A stretch of DNA of 5,859 nt, taken from positions 1 through 5,859 of the forward strand of contig JBHEMT010000122.1 of assembly GCA_046262435.1 (NCBI GenBank), given 5' to 3'. Origin of the DNA: JBHEMT01 sp046262435. Lineage in GTDB: Bacteria > Chloroflexota > Dormibacteria > Aeolococcales > Aeolococcaceae. This document shows positions 1 through 5,859 of this stretch, one piece after another; position 1 is the first letter of the stretch, and every line of letters begins with the position of its first letter. The position numbers and the translations under genes are program-made. The notes below the pieces were generated by a model that saw only the letters and a list, made by a program, of their open reading frames with translations, did not search any database and was not told the origin of the DNA.

Positions 1-1356
1 GTCGTCGGCAAGGGCGCTGAGAACCCTGTCGCGCAGCCGGGCGCGGGCCCGCAGCCACGGGCCGCGCCGGCTCCAGGGCCGCCAGATCCGGCCAATCCAG
101 ATTGCCCGGTCGAGGGCAAGCCAGCGCCCGATGTCCGCCGAGACCAGCCTGCGGGGGGTGCGGAACTCCCAGATCCCGCTGGTCGGCTCGTCAGGGTCGG
201 CGCTCGCCCGTTCGGCGACCGCGCCGACCAGCCGCCACACATGAGGATCGAGGCGGCCACCCATCTGCAGATGGACCGAGACCGCCTCGACGAGCAGACC
301 CAGCGCGTCGTACTGCACCTGACCGGCCGCGGCGTTGCCGACGCGGACCGGCTGCGAGCCCGCCCACCCGCCGACGTTGGCCACCTCGCGTTCCTCGGGC
401 ACCGCACCCCCGCGCACATCGGTGAGCGGACCGGAGGGAAGGTGCGGATGGGGGTTCTGCTGCACGACGAAGTTCAGGTAGGTACGGGAGATGTCGCGCC
501 GACCGAGCAGGGCGGCGACGGACACCGCGAGCGAAGCATCGCGCAGCCAGCTGTAGCGGTAGTCGAACTGCCGGTCGCCACCCGGCGCCTCGGGCAGTGA
601 GGTGGTCGACGAGGCCACCACCGCCCCGGTGCGCGCGTAGGTGCACGTTCGCAGAACCCGGAGCGCGTCGCCGGCACGTCGGCGAAAGTGCTTGGGCAGA
701 AGCGCCCGCGCCACCAGCGCCTCCTCCTCTTGCTGGGCCTCGCCGAGCTGGGCGAGCAGCAGCGGGATGTCGAGGCTGCGCTCCGGCGTGCTCGAGATCA
801 CCAGTGCCGTCCACTCTGCGGTGGCCGCACCCAGCCGGCTGCGCAGCCAGCGGCGCTCGCCGTCGAGGATCGTCTCGCCGCCGTGAACGTGCAGGTCGGC
901 GACCGGGACCCGCGCAATGTGACCCCGGTCAGTCGTCTGCCACCGAGCCCACGGAGCGTCGAACCCTCCGAGGCCGAGCTCGTGGGTGATGTCCAGCGGT
1001 CCGTCGAGGCAGCGCACCATGCGAATCAGGGCGCTCCCCCGGTCGTCCTCGCAGTGCAATCCGTCCCACAGCTCAACCCGCTGGCCACCGTGGGCGACCA
1101 CGGTATGCAGGCTGGGGCCTGCCGGTGGGCCCGCCGTCGAGAGCGGCTCGCACCCCAACCACCGCGCCGCGGCCCCGGACCCGTCGAGCAGCGACCACAG
1201 AGCGGGTGGGGAGTCGATCTCCGGCGCGCACCACCAGTCGACCTCGCCGTCTGGGCGGATCAGCGCGGTGGAGGTGCCGTCGCCGAGGATTCGGTGCTCA
1301 CCGATGGGTGCGGTGCCGGACGAGGGCAGGCCGGAGTGTTGAGCGGCGATGGCCAC
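1..1356 (-). CDS. Glycoside hydrolase family 15 (trehalase/glucoamylase-like), 3'-truncated by window edge
   Basis: This reading frame is open from a GTG at 1356 to the window edge (452 codons) and its C-terminus is not visible. Residues about 17-235 resemble the N-terminal beta-sandwich of bacterial GH15 enzymes (IGEHRILGDGTSTALIRPDG, then VDWWCAPEIDSP). The (alpha/alpha)6-barrel begins near YARTGAVVASSTTSLPE (240-256), followed by FDYRYSWLRDAS (264-275), whose Arg272-Asp273 match the family's substrate-binding pair. Next come GGWAGSQPVRVGNAA (329-343) and GIWEFR (394-399), where Glu397 is the expected general acid. The second catalytic Glu would lie off the window. Full-length relatives are about 600 aa. 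The family hydrolyses alpha-glucosidic bonds in trehalose, maltodextrin or glucan; the substrate cannot be assigned here. No signal peptide is seen, so it is probably cytoplasmic. GTG 1356 is the only ATG/GTG/TTG start ahead of the conserved N-terminus, and it lacks a Shine-Dalgarno (SD) sequence. The gene diverges from the membrane glycosyltransferase. Family assignment is firm; substrate is open. Confidence 0.9.
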   Translation of the reverse strand, partial: MAIAAQHSGLPSSGTAPIGEHRILGDGTSTALIRPDGEVDWWCAPEIDSPPALWSLLDGSGAAARWLGCEPLSTAGPPAGPSLHTVVAHGGQRVELWDGLHCEDDRGSALIRMVRCLDGPLDITHELGLGGFDAPWARWQTTDRGHIARVPVADLHVHGGETILDGERRWLRSRLGAATAEWTALVISSTPERSLDIPLLLAQLGEAQQEEEALVARALLPKHFRRRAGDALRVLRTCTYARTGAVVASSTTSLPEAPGGDRQFDYRYSWLRDASLAVSVAALLGRRDISRTYLNFVVQQNPHPHLPSGPLTDVRGGAVPEEREVANVGGWAGSQPVRVGNAAAGQVQYDALGLLVEAVSVHLQMGGRLDPHVWRLVGAVAERASADPDEPTSGIWEFRTPRRLVSADIGRWLALDRAIWIGRIWRPWSRRGPWLRARARLRDRVLSALADD

Positions 1357-1388
1357 AGCGTAGCGCCGGGGCGAACCGCGCCCTGGTC

Positions 1389-1422
1389 CTGAGGGCCGAC
1401 GGACCGTCGGTATGCTCGCACC
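1389..1422 (+). promoter_or_regulatory. Probable promoter of the GT39-like gene, leaderless
   Basis: A good TATGCT -10 hexamer (TANNNT type) sits at 1411-1416. It is followed by 6 nt and then the GTG start at 1423. Transcription would therefore begin at or next to the start codon, giving a leaderless mRNA as is common in actinobacteria. This fits the absence of a Shine-Dalgarno sequence before that GTG. The -35 element is poor: the best candidate is CTGAGG at 1389-1394 with a 16-bp spacer, sharing only the TGA core with TTGACA. Confidence 0.6.
1396..1410. promoter_or_regulatory. Perfect 15-bp palindrome, candidate operator
   Basis: The sequence CCGACGG-A-CCGTCGG has two perfect 7-bp arms around a single central base. 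It ends directly against the TATGCT -10 box of the rightward gene, so it fills most of the spacer between -35 and -10. It also lies 40 bp upstream of the leftward GH15 start. A repressor bound here would block the rightward promoter and could affect both genes. No regulator gene is adjacent, so the binding protein is unknown. A partly overlapping weaker repeat (GCCCT at 1380-1384 with AGGGC at 1392-1396) is also present. The palindrome is directly visible; the operator role is inferred. Confidence 0.5.
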
Positions 1423-3063
1423 GTGAATCGGCCTGCGTCCGCGAACACTAGGCCACGAGGGCGTGCTCGCGCGCCGGCATCACTGGCCCAGCCACCCTGG
1501 GCAACGTGGGCGATGCTCGCCGGGCTGTTCGTCGCCCTCCGTCTGCCCAGCCTGGTCGAGCCCACGTGGTACGCGGACGAGGGTACCTACGCCGACATCG
1601 GGCGGGCGCTTGATCACGGCGCAGTGCTCTACCAGCAGGTGTGGGACAACAAGCCGCCAGTCATGTACTGGCTGGCGGCGGCGATCATCCCGCTGGTCGG
1701 TGCCAGCGGCGTGGCCTTCCACGCGGTTCTCGCGCTGCTGGTGGGGTCGGCGGCGGCGGCGGTGTGGCGGCTCGGCGCGCGGGCCGGCGGCCGGGCCGTG
1801 GCGACGGTGGCGACGCTCACCTACGTCGTGCTGGTCTCGCTGCCCAACCTCGATGGCGACCTGCTCAACGCCGAGGTGGTCGGCGCGGTTCTGGTGGTGT
1901 GGGCGATGGTGTTGGCGACCGGTGAGCGTCGTCGCGCAACCATGCTCGGCGCGGGCGTTCTCGCTGCCCTCGCGGTGCTCACCAAGGCAGTGTTCGCCCT
2001 GGATCTGTTCGTGCTCCTCGCGGTGGGGCTGCTCGTCGTGCCCATGGCTGCAGGGCATCGTGGCCGGTCGGGGTCGTGGGTGACCGCCGCGACCCTGGCC
2101 GGTGGCGCCGCTCTGGCGCTGGCAGTCGTGACCCTTCTGCTCGCCGTGGGTGGTTCCTTGCGCGGCTTCGTTGACGTGCTAGTTCACCAGGACGTCGACT
2201 ACGTGCAGCTGACCGGCGGACCGGGCGGCCACATCGTGCTGTCGCGAGCGCTGTCCACCCGGCTGTTCTTCACCGCGCTGCTGCTCGAGCGGCTCCTTCC
2301 GCCGCTGCTGATCGGCGCCCTCGCCGCATGGTGGCTGCGCCGCCGGGGTCGAACCTGGCCGGCCCTGGTCGCGCTCTGGCTCGGCGCCGACGTGGCCGGA
2401 GCCGTCACCTCGGCGCGAGGACTGACTCATTACGTGCAGCAGCTCGAACCCGCGCTCGCGCTGGGGGGGGCGCTGGTCGCGGTGGCGCTCTGGCAACGCC
2501 GGGGCTTGGCCCGCGGCCTGGCGGTCGCCACAGTGCTCGCCACCTGGCCTCTGCTCGAGCTGTGCAGCTACCTTCCCCGGGTGCAGCTCGCAGTGGCAAA
2601 CAATGATCCCAATATCCCGTTTGAGCATCACAACTTCCGCGCGGCGCAGCTGCCGACCTACTACGCGCTCAGCTATCGGCGGCTGGTCGGCGCGGTCTCC
2701 GGCGCGGAGTACGACAGATTCTTCCCCGGCAACCTTCAGCGCATGCATGCGGTCATCGCGCTGTTCGCGGAGCGAAGCCGTCCCGGAGAGTTCGTCTACG
2801 TCTGGGGCACCGTGCACTGGAGCTACGCCCGCAGCGACAGGGTGCCGTCAGGGCAGTACACCAGCCTCAACGATGCCTACTACCTCGACCCCGGAGCCGA
2901 GGGCCGCCTCATCGCCGAGGTGATCGCCCGGCCGCCGGCTGTCCTGGTCGTCGATGCCCCGTTGCCGCCGCGGATCAGCGGCTGGCTGGCGAGCGCGGGC
3001 TACAACCGCGAGCCTGGCGTGGCCGCCGGTGACGACGCCTGGATCGCGCCGGCCACGCGCTGA
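1423..3063 (+). CDS. Membrane glycosyltransferase, GT39/ArnT-like (GT-C fold)
   Basis: Complete 546-aa integral membrane protein. A basic, probably cytosolic N-tail (1-25) precedes the first membrane helix (about 28-45). The first outer loop carries WYADEGTYADIGRAL (49-63), with the acidic Asp52-Glu53 pair typical of GT-C enzymes, and WDNKPPVMYW (74-83), a hallmark of the PMT_2/ArnT-like family. Many hydrophobic helices follow to about residue 390, including a helix with the common LTK motif (186-188) and HYVQQLEPALAL (336-347), which resembles the family's late conserved helix. Residues about 395-546 form a soluble, probably extracytoplasmic tail. Such enzymes move a sugar from a polyprenyl-phosphate donor to a protein, lipid or envelope glycan on the outer face of the membrane; neither donor nor acceptor can be told here. 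GTG 1423 is chosen because of the leaderless promoter. The gene is divergent from GH15 and convergent with the next gene. A run of eight G at 2463-2470 lies in codons 347-350 without breaking the frame. Confidence 0.9.
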   Translation: MNRPASANTRPRGRARAPASLAQPPWATWAMLAGLFVALRLPSLVEPTWYADEGTYADIGRALDHGAVLYQQVWDNKPPVMYWLAAAIIPLVGASGVAFHAVLALLVGSAAAAVWRLGARAGGRAVATVATLTYVVLVSLPNLDGDLLNAEVVGAVLVVWAMVLATGERRRATMLGAGVLAALAVLTKAVFALDLFVLLAVGLLVVPMAAGHRGRSGSWVTAATLAGGAALALAVVTLLLAVGGSLRGFVDVLVHQDVDYVQLTGGPGGHIVLSRALSTRLFFTALLLERLLPPLLIGALAAWWLRRRGRTWPALVALWLGADVAGAVTSARGLTHYVQQLEPALALGGALVAVALWQRRGLARGLAVATVLATWPLLELCSYLPRVQLAVANNDPNIPFEHHNFRAAQLPTYYALSYRRLVGAVSGAEYDRFFPGNLQRMHAVIALFAERSRPGEFVYVWGTVHWSYARSDRVPSGQYTSLNDAYYLDPGAEGRLIAEVIARPPAVLVVDAPLPPRISGWLASAGYNREPGVAAGDDAWIAPATR

Positions 3064-3093
3064 GCCGACGCTTCAGTTCAGCCGCGCGCGTCG
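3064..3093. terminator. Convergent 30-bp gap with weak stem-loop
   Basis: The two genes end 30 bp apart, tail to tail. A 6-bp perfect inverted repeat (CGACGC at 3066-3071, GCGTCG at 3088-3093) encloses a 16-nt loop. An alternative pairing joins ACGCGC (3055-3060) to GCGCGT (3086-3091). There is no T-tract on either strand, so this is not a classic intrinsic terminator. At best it is a weak bidirectional stop or roadblock. Confidence 0.25.
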
Positions 3094-4398
3094 CTAGGTC
3101 CGCAGCACCGGCGTCCGCTCCGTGGCGAGCCGCTCGATCAGCGCGGCCGCACGCTCATCTCCCGGGCTGGCCTGCAGCCGTCGCGAGATTGCCTGCAGCC
3201 GCTGGTTGAGGTCGTTGTCGGCGAGGACGCCGTCGAGCGCGTCGGTCAGCTGACGGGGGTCGTGGCTGTACGTGGGCAGACGCACCCCATACCCGGTCTC
3301 GTCGATTCGCTGGGCGTTGTCGTGCTGGTCCCAGAACAGCGGAAGCAGCACCATCGGCAGCCCGGCGTGAAGGCACTCGGTGACGGTGTTGTTGCCCCCG
3401 TGGGTGATCACCGCGTCCATCAGCGGCAGCACCGAGGGCTGGGGCAGGAACTCAGCGCCGGCCATGTTGTCGGCCAGGCGCAGGCCGGCGTGTTCCGGTC
3501 CCATCGACACCACCACCCGGTGCGGCGTGGTGGCCAGGGTGTCGATCAGCCGTTGCATCAGGCCCACGTCGGCGGAGCCCAGCGAACCGAGGCTGAGGTA
3601 CAGCAGCGCCCCCTCGCGCGCGGCCAGCCGGTCGGGCACCGACCAGGCGGCGTCGCTGCGGCGCACGCAGGCTTCCAGGTTGTGCCAGAGCGGGCCGAGC
3701 GGGCGCTCGCGCCCGTAGTCCACCTCCTCCGGGTAGAGGGTGAGGTTCAGCCAGGGCGACTCGTGGGTGAACTGCAGCTCCGGCAACGGCGGCGCACCCC
3801 GGCTCACGCAGTACTCGCTGAACGATCGGTGCAGCTCGGCATGGGTGTTGCGGAACTGCTCGCGAAACCCATCCCACTCGGCGCGGTCGGCCGTGGGATA
3901 CCCCGAATATGCGGGTGGCACCGCCCGGTCGGGCAGCTCGGCGGGGTTGCACGAGACGATCCGCACCCACGGACGGCCGCAGCTGAGCAGCGCGGGGAAG
4001 GACACCACGTTGTCCTCGACGATGACGTCGGGGGCGAGCTCGTCGATGACGTCGCGCAGCTGGTCGTCGACGTAACGGGCCCCGTCGACCAGCGCCTGGT
4101 AGGTGGGCTGGATGAAGCCGCTCAACTGCTCGATGGTGGGCCTGCGAAAGACCCGGGCGGTCTCACGAATGTAGTCGGTCCAGAACTGGCCGGCCACCTC
4201 GGGCTGGTCGGGAGGCGGGGCGAGGGCGACCAGCCGTTCCTCGAACCCGCGGGCGGCGAGGGCGCCGGCGAAGGAGCGCTCGATGATGAAGACAACCCGG
4301 TGGCCACGGGCGCGCAGGGCATCGCCAATCGCCACGCAGTTGTTGGTGGGACCGTAGGCCCCCTCGGGGAAGAAGGCGATCGTCGCGGCGGTTGGCAT
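3094..4398 (-). CDS. GT1/MGT-type (UGT-like) glycosyltransferase, GT-B fold
   Basis: Soluble 434-aa protein from ATG 4398. The N-terminal Rossmann domain starts at ATIAFFPEGAYGPTNN (5-20) and continues to RARGHRVVF (29-37). The C-terminal domain holds YLSLGSLGS (267-275) and the nucleotide-sugar site HGGNNTVTECLHAGLPMV (from 333), then FWDQHDNAQR (from 355), where Asp357-Gln358 correspond to the sugar-contacting pair of the GT1 signature. GT1 enzymes transfer a sugar from a nucleotide donor to a small molecule or lipid; the acceptor is unknown. The GHVNP motif carrying the usual catalytic His reads GPTNN here (16-20). The frame stays open upstream, with alternative starts at GTG 4446 (450 aa) and ATG 4548 (484 aa). 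ATG 4398 is preferred because conserved sequence begins just after it, although its SD is weak (GCAGG, close to the start). GTG 4446 is a fair second choice because G/C third positions persist back to it. No signal peptide or membrane helix is seen. Confidence 0.88.
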   Translation of the reverse strand: MPTAATIAFFPEGAYGPTNNCVAIGDALRARGHRVVFIIERSFAGALAARGFEERLVALAPPPDQPEVAGQFWTDYIRETARVFRRPTIEQLSGFIQPTYQALVDGARYVDDQLRDVIDELAPDVIVEDNVVSFPALLSCGRPWVRIVSCNPAELPDRAVPPAYSGYPTADRAEWDGFREQFRNTHAELHRSFSEYCVSRGAPPLPELQFTHESPWLNLTLYPEEVDYGRERPLGPLWHNLEACVRRSDAAWSVPDRLAAREGALLYLSLGSLGSADVGLMQRLIDTLATTPHRVVVSMGPEHAGLRLADNMAGAEFLPQPSVLPLMDAVITHGGNNTVTECLHAGLPMVLLPLFWDQHDNAQRIDETGYGVRLPTYSHDPRQLTDALDGVLADNDLNQRLQAISRRLQASPGDERAAALIERLATERTPVLRT

Positions 4399-4421
4399 GG
4401 CCTGCGACGGGGTGGTGGGGT

Positions 4422-4448
4422 CGGTGTCGCCGGCGAGAGTTGACACCG
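4422..4448. repeat. Inverted repeat with 7-bp arms upstream of the GT1 gene
   Basis: CGGTGTC (4422-4428) and GACACCG (4442-4448) are perfect inverted copies separated by 13 nt. Their centres are 20 bp apart, close to two helical turns, which suits a dimeric DNA-binding protein. The element starts 24 bp upstream of the preferred ATG 4398. If translation instead starts at GTG 4446, the repeat lies in the coding sequence. A role as operator or leader hairpin is inferred only. Confidence 0.35.
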
Positions 4449-4660
4449 GCGGATTGTGGCCCTGCGCCGGCCAACGCCGCTGGGGCCCCGCAGTCTCGTG
4501 CTCCCTGCCATTGGAGGACGCTTTCCGCGTTGCCCAGCTGCGCCTCATCCACTGGCTGGTCGCCAGGCTCCGCGCCCTGCCTCGGAGCTACCTGGCCCGA
4601 CGCTGACCGGGAGGCCGGAACGGGTGTTCCACACTCCCGTGACGGGCAGAGCGAGACGGC
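4449..4660. other. Intergenic leader region between divergent GT1 and kinase genes
   Basis: This stretch holds no convincing gene on either strand. The GT1 frame stays open leftward to ATG 4548, but codons beyond 4446 include AGG, AAA and AAT and look less coding. Two bulged hairpins are visible. One pairs GGCCCG (4594-4599) with CGGG plus GCC (4608-4616, 2-nt bulge). The other pairs ACGGGTGT (4620-4627) with ACA plus CCCGT (4631-4640, 2-nt bulge) around a TCC loop. The second lies 20 nt before the kinase ribosome binding site. No convincing -10/-35 pair for the kinase was found. Confidence 0.4.
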
Positions 4661-4666
4661 AGGAGG
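4661..4666 (+). promoter_or_regulatory. Strong ribosome binding site for the kinase (decides a TTG start)
   Basis: AGGAGG is a full Shine-Dalgarno match. It sits 5 nt before TTG 4672, which is in frame with the kinase. The alternative in-frame starts GTG 4702 and ATG 4705 have no comparable site, and the nearby ATG at 4680 is out of frame. This makes TTG 4672 the best start. Confidence 0.75.
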
Positions 4667-4671
4667 CACAC

Positions 4672-5859
4672 TTGCGACCATGGTCCCGTCCGCTGGGCGC
4701 GGTGATGCCTGAGGTAGCGCCGCAGCCTGATGTGCGCACGATCATCGACGGCGCTATCGACGCCGTGGTGACGATGAACGAGCAGGGGCGCATCACCGAG
4801 TGGAGCCGGAGCGCGGAGGAGCTGTTCGGCTGGCGGCGGGACGAGGCCCTCGGCGAGGTTCTGTCGGAGCTGATCGTGCCGCCGGCACTGCGCTCGGCGC
4901 ACGAGGCCGGTATCACGCACTTCCGGCGAACCGGCAAGGGCCCGGTGCTCAACCAGATTCTGCAGCTCAGTGCGGTACGCCGCGACGGCGCGGAGTTTCC
5001 CATCGAGCTGGCGGTGTCGCGGGCCATGGTGACCTCCCGCGGCACCACCTTCATCGGCTTCATCAGGGACGTCTCCGAGCGCGAGCGCTCCGAGCTGGCG
5101 GCGCGCCGCACCACCGAGCTGATCCGCCTGCTGGGCCGGGTGGCCAGCGCCGCCAACTCGTCCACCTCGGTGGGTGAGGCGGCGGCGGTGATTCTGCGCG
5201 AGGGCTGTGACTTTGCCGACTGGGAGGTGGGCCACGCCGTCTTTCCCGAGGCCGCCGCCGGCGGCGGCGCGCAGGCGATCTGGTATCTCGCCGATGACGC
5301 ACGCTTTGGCCGCTTCCGTGAGCACACCCAGGCCACCGGCCCCCTGGTGCTCGGCTCGGGGGTTGCCGGCCGGGTGCTGAGCACCGCGTTGCCGGAGTGG
5401 CTCCGCCGGGTCGAGGACGATCCCCGGTTCACACGCCAGGCGATGGCGGCCCAGGTCGGCCTGGTCGGCGGCTACTGGTTCCCCGTGCTGGTGGGTGATC
5501 GGGCCGTGGGTGTCCTCGAGTTCTTCTCCACCGAGCCGGCTCATCCCGACGATGATCTGCTCGACAGCATGCTCGGCCTTGGGTCGGCCCTGGGACGGGT
5601 GTACGAACGGGAACGGGGCATGCGCCGCCTCGAGGAGGCGCTGCGCAGCGCCCAGTCGGCGAGTGACGCCAAGAGCCACTACCTCGGCCGGATCAGCCAT
5701 GAGCTACGCACCCCGCTAACCGCGATCCTTGGCTACGGCGAGCTCCTCCAACTCGATAATCCCCGTCCCGACCAGGCACAGCCGCTGGCGGTGATCAACC
5801 AGGCCGGACAGCACCTGCTCGACCTGGTCAACGAGGTGCTCGACATCGCCCGCATCGAG
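4672..5859 (+). CDS. PAS-GAF sensor histidine kinase, 3'-truncated by window edge
   Basis: The frame is open from TTG 4672 to the window edge (396 codons). Residues about 24-135 form a PAS domain: IIDGAIDAVVTMNEQGRITEW, then SAEELFGW, ending in the FIGFIRDVSERERSE segment (Asp133), a typical PAS C-terminal boundary. Residues about 140-311 look like a GAF domain (GRVASAANSSTSVGEAA, GSGVAGRVL, YWFPVLVGDRAVGVLEFFS). A charged helical linker (about 311-335) leads to the HisKA domain with H-box ISHELRTPLTAILGYGELL. His343 is the expected autophosphorylated residue. The dimerisation helices continue to the window edge, and the HATPase_c domain, plus any receiver domain, would lie beyond it. No membrane segment is present, so this is a cytoplasmic sensor. 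The signals bound by PAS and GAF cannot be told from sequence, since no diagnostic haem or flavin motif is evident. No response regulator is seen in the window. If ATG 4705 were used, the protein would be 11 residues shorter. Confidence 0.92.
   Translation, partial: MRPWSRPLGAVMPEVAPQPDVRTIIDGAIDAVVTMNEQGRITEWSRSAEELFGWRRDEALGEVLSELIVPPALRSAHEAGITHFRRTGKGPVLNQILQLSAVRRDGAEFPIELAVSRAMVTSRGTTFIGFIRDVSERERSELAARRTTELIRLLGRVASAANSSTSVGEAAAVILREGCDFADWEVGHAVFPEAAAGGGAQAIWYLADDARFGRFREHTQATGPLVLGSGVAGRVLSTALPEWLRRVEDDPRFTRQAMAAQVGLVGGYWFPVLVGDRAVGVLEFFSTEPAHPDDDLLDSMLGLGSALGRVYERERGMRRLEEALRSAQSASDAKSHYLGRISHELRTPLTAILGYGELLQLDNPRPDQAQPLAVINQAGQHLLDLVNEVLDIARIE

Noticed and set aside
688..1392. Plus-strand open frame (234 codons) opposite the GH15 gene
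   Set aside because: It is a shadow of the GH15 reading frame, whose motifs run continuously on the minus strand. Its product has low-complexity composition and no recognisable domain.
4019..4054. Short direct repeat GATGACGTCG within the GT1 gene
   Set aside because: It is explained by similar codons for acidic and Val/Ile-rich peptide segments in coding sequence; there are two copies only and no mobile-element context.
3262..4443. Long plus-strand open frame (393 codons) opposite the GT1 gene
   Set aside because: It is antisense to a gene with clear GT1 motifs. Its protein is rich in Gly, Val, His, Gln and Arg without recognisable domains, as expected from the mirror frame of a high-GC gene.
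4440..4445. Perfect TTGACA on the plus strand, possible -35 for the kinase
   Set aside because: The position 17 bp downstream (4463-4468) reads TGCGCC, which is not a -10, and the hexamer falls within the GT1 inverted repeat. It is more than 220 bp from the kinase start.
4588..5700. Long minus-strand open frame (370 codons) opposite the kinase
   Set aside because: The plus strand encodes clear PAS, GAF and HisKA motifs through this stretch, and the antisense product shows no family features.
1..5859. Glycan gene cluster acting as one operon or a new system
   Set aside because: Every adjacent gene pair is divergent or convergent, so there is no co-transcribed unit. The gene families are well known, and their proximity alone does not support a joint system.

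Overview
The window is GC-rich, densely coding DNA that looks actinobacterial. Third codon positions are strongly G/C, starts include GTG and TTG, one gene appears to be read from a leaderless transcript, and all four proteins belong to families common in high-GC Actinomycetota. Genus or species cannot be read from the sequence. I see no tRNA, rRNA, CRISPR array, transposase or attachment site.

Layout from left to right: (1) positions 1-1356, minus strand, the N-terminal 452 residues of a glycoside hydrolase family 15 (GH15) enzyme of the trehalase/glucoamylase type, with its C-terminus beyond the left edge. (2) positions 1357-1422, a 66-bp divergent promoter region. It holds a perfect 15-bp palindrome that abuts a TATGCT -10 box, which lies 6 nt before the GTG start of the next gene. 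(3) positions 1423-3063, plus strand, a complete 546-aa polytopic membrane glycosyltransferase of the GT39/ArnT-like GT-C type. (4) positions 3064-3093, a 30-bp convergent gap with only a weak stem-loop. (5) positions 3094 to about 4398, minus strand, a soluble GT1/MGT-type GT-B glycosyltransferase whose start is uncertain. (6) positions about 4399-4671, a divergent intergenic region with a 7-bp-arm inverted repeat near the glycosyltransferase start, hairpins, and a strong AGGAGG ribosome binding site. (7) positions 4672-5859, plus strand, the N-terminal 396 residues of a soluble PAS-GAF-HisKA sensor histidine kinase; its ATPase domain lies beyond the right edge.

Three neighbouring genes handle carbohydrate: an alpha-glucan or trehalose hydrolase, a membrane glycosyltransferase that probably uses a polyprenyl-phosphate sugar donor, and a nucleotide-sugar-dependent glycosyltransferase. 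None of them is co-directional with its neighbour, so they do not form an operon, and a shared pathway is only a possibility. The kinase has its own leader and may be unrelated. I do not see a clearly new biological system. The points most worth a second look are the palindrome in the divergent promoter, the apparent loss of the usual catalytic histidine in the GT1 protein, and departures from usual GH15 motifs around its catalytic acid.
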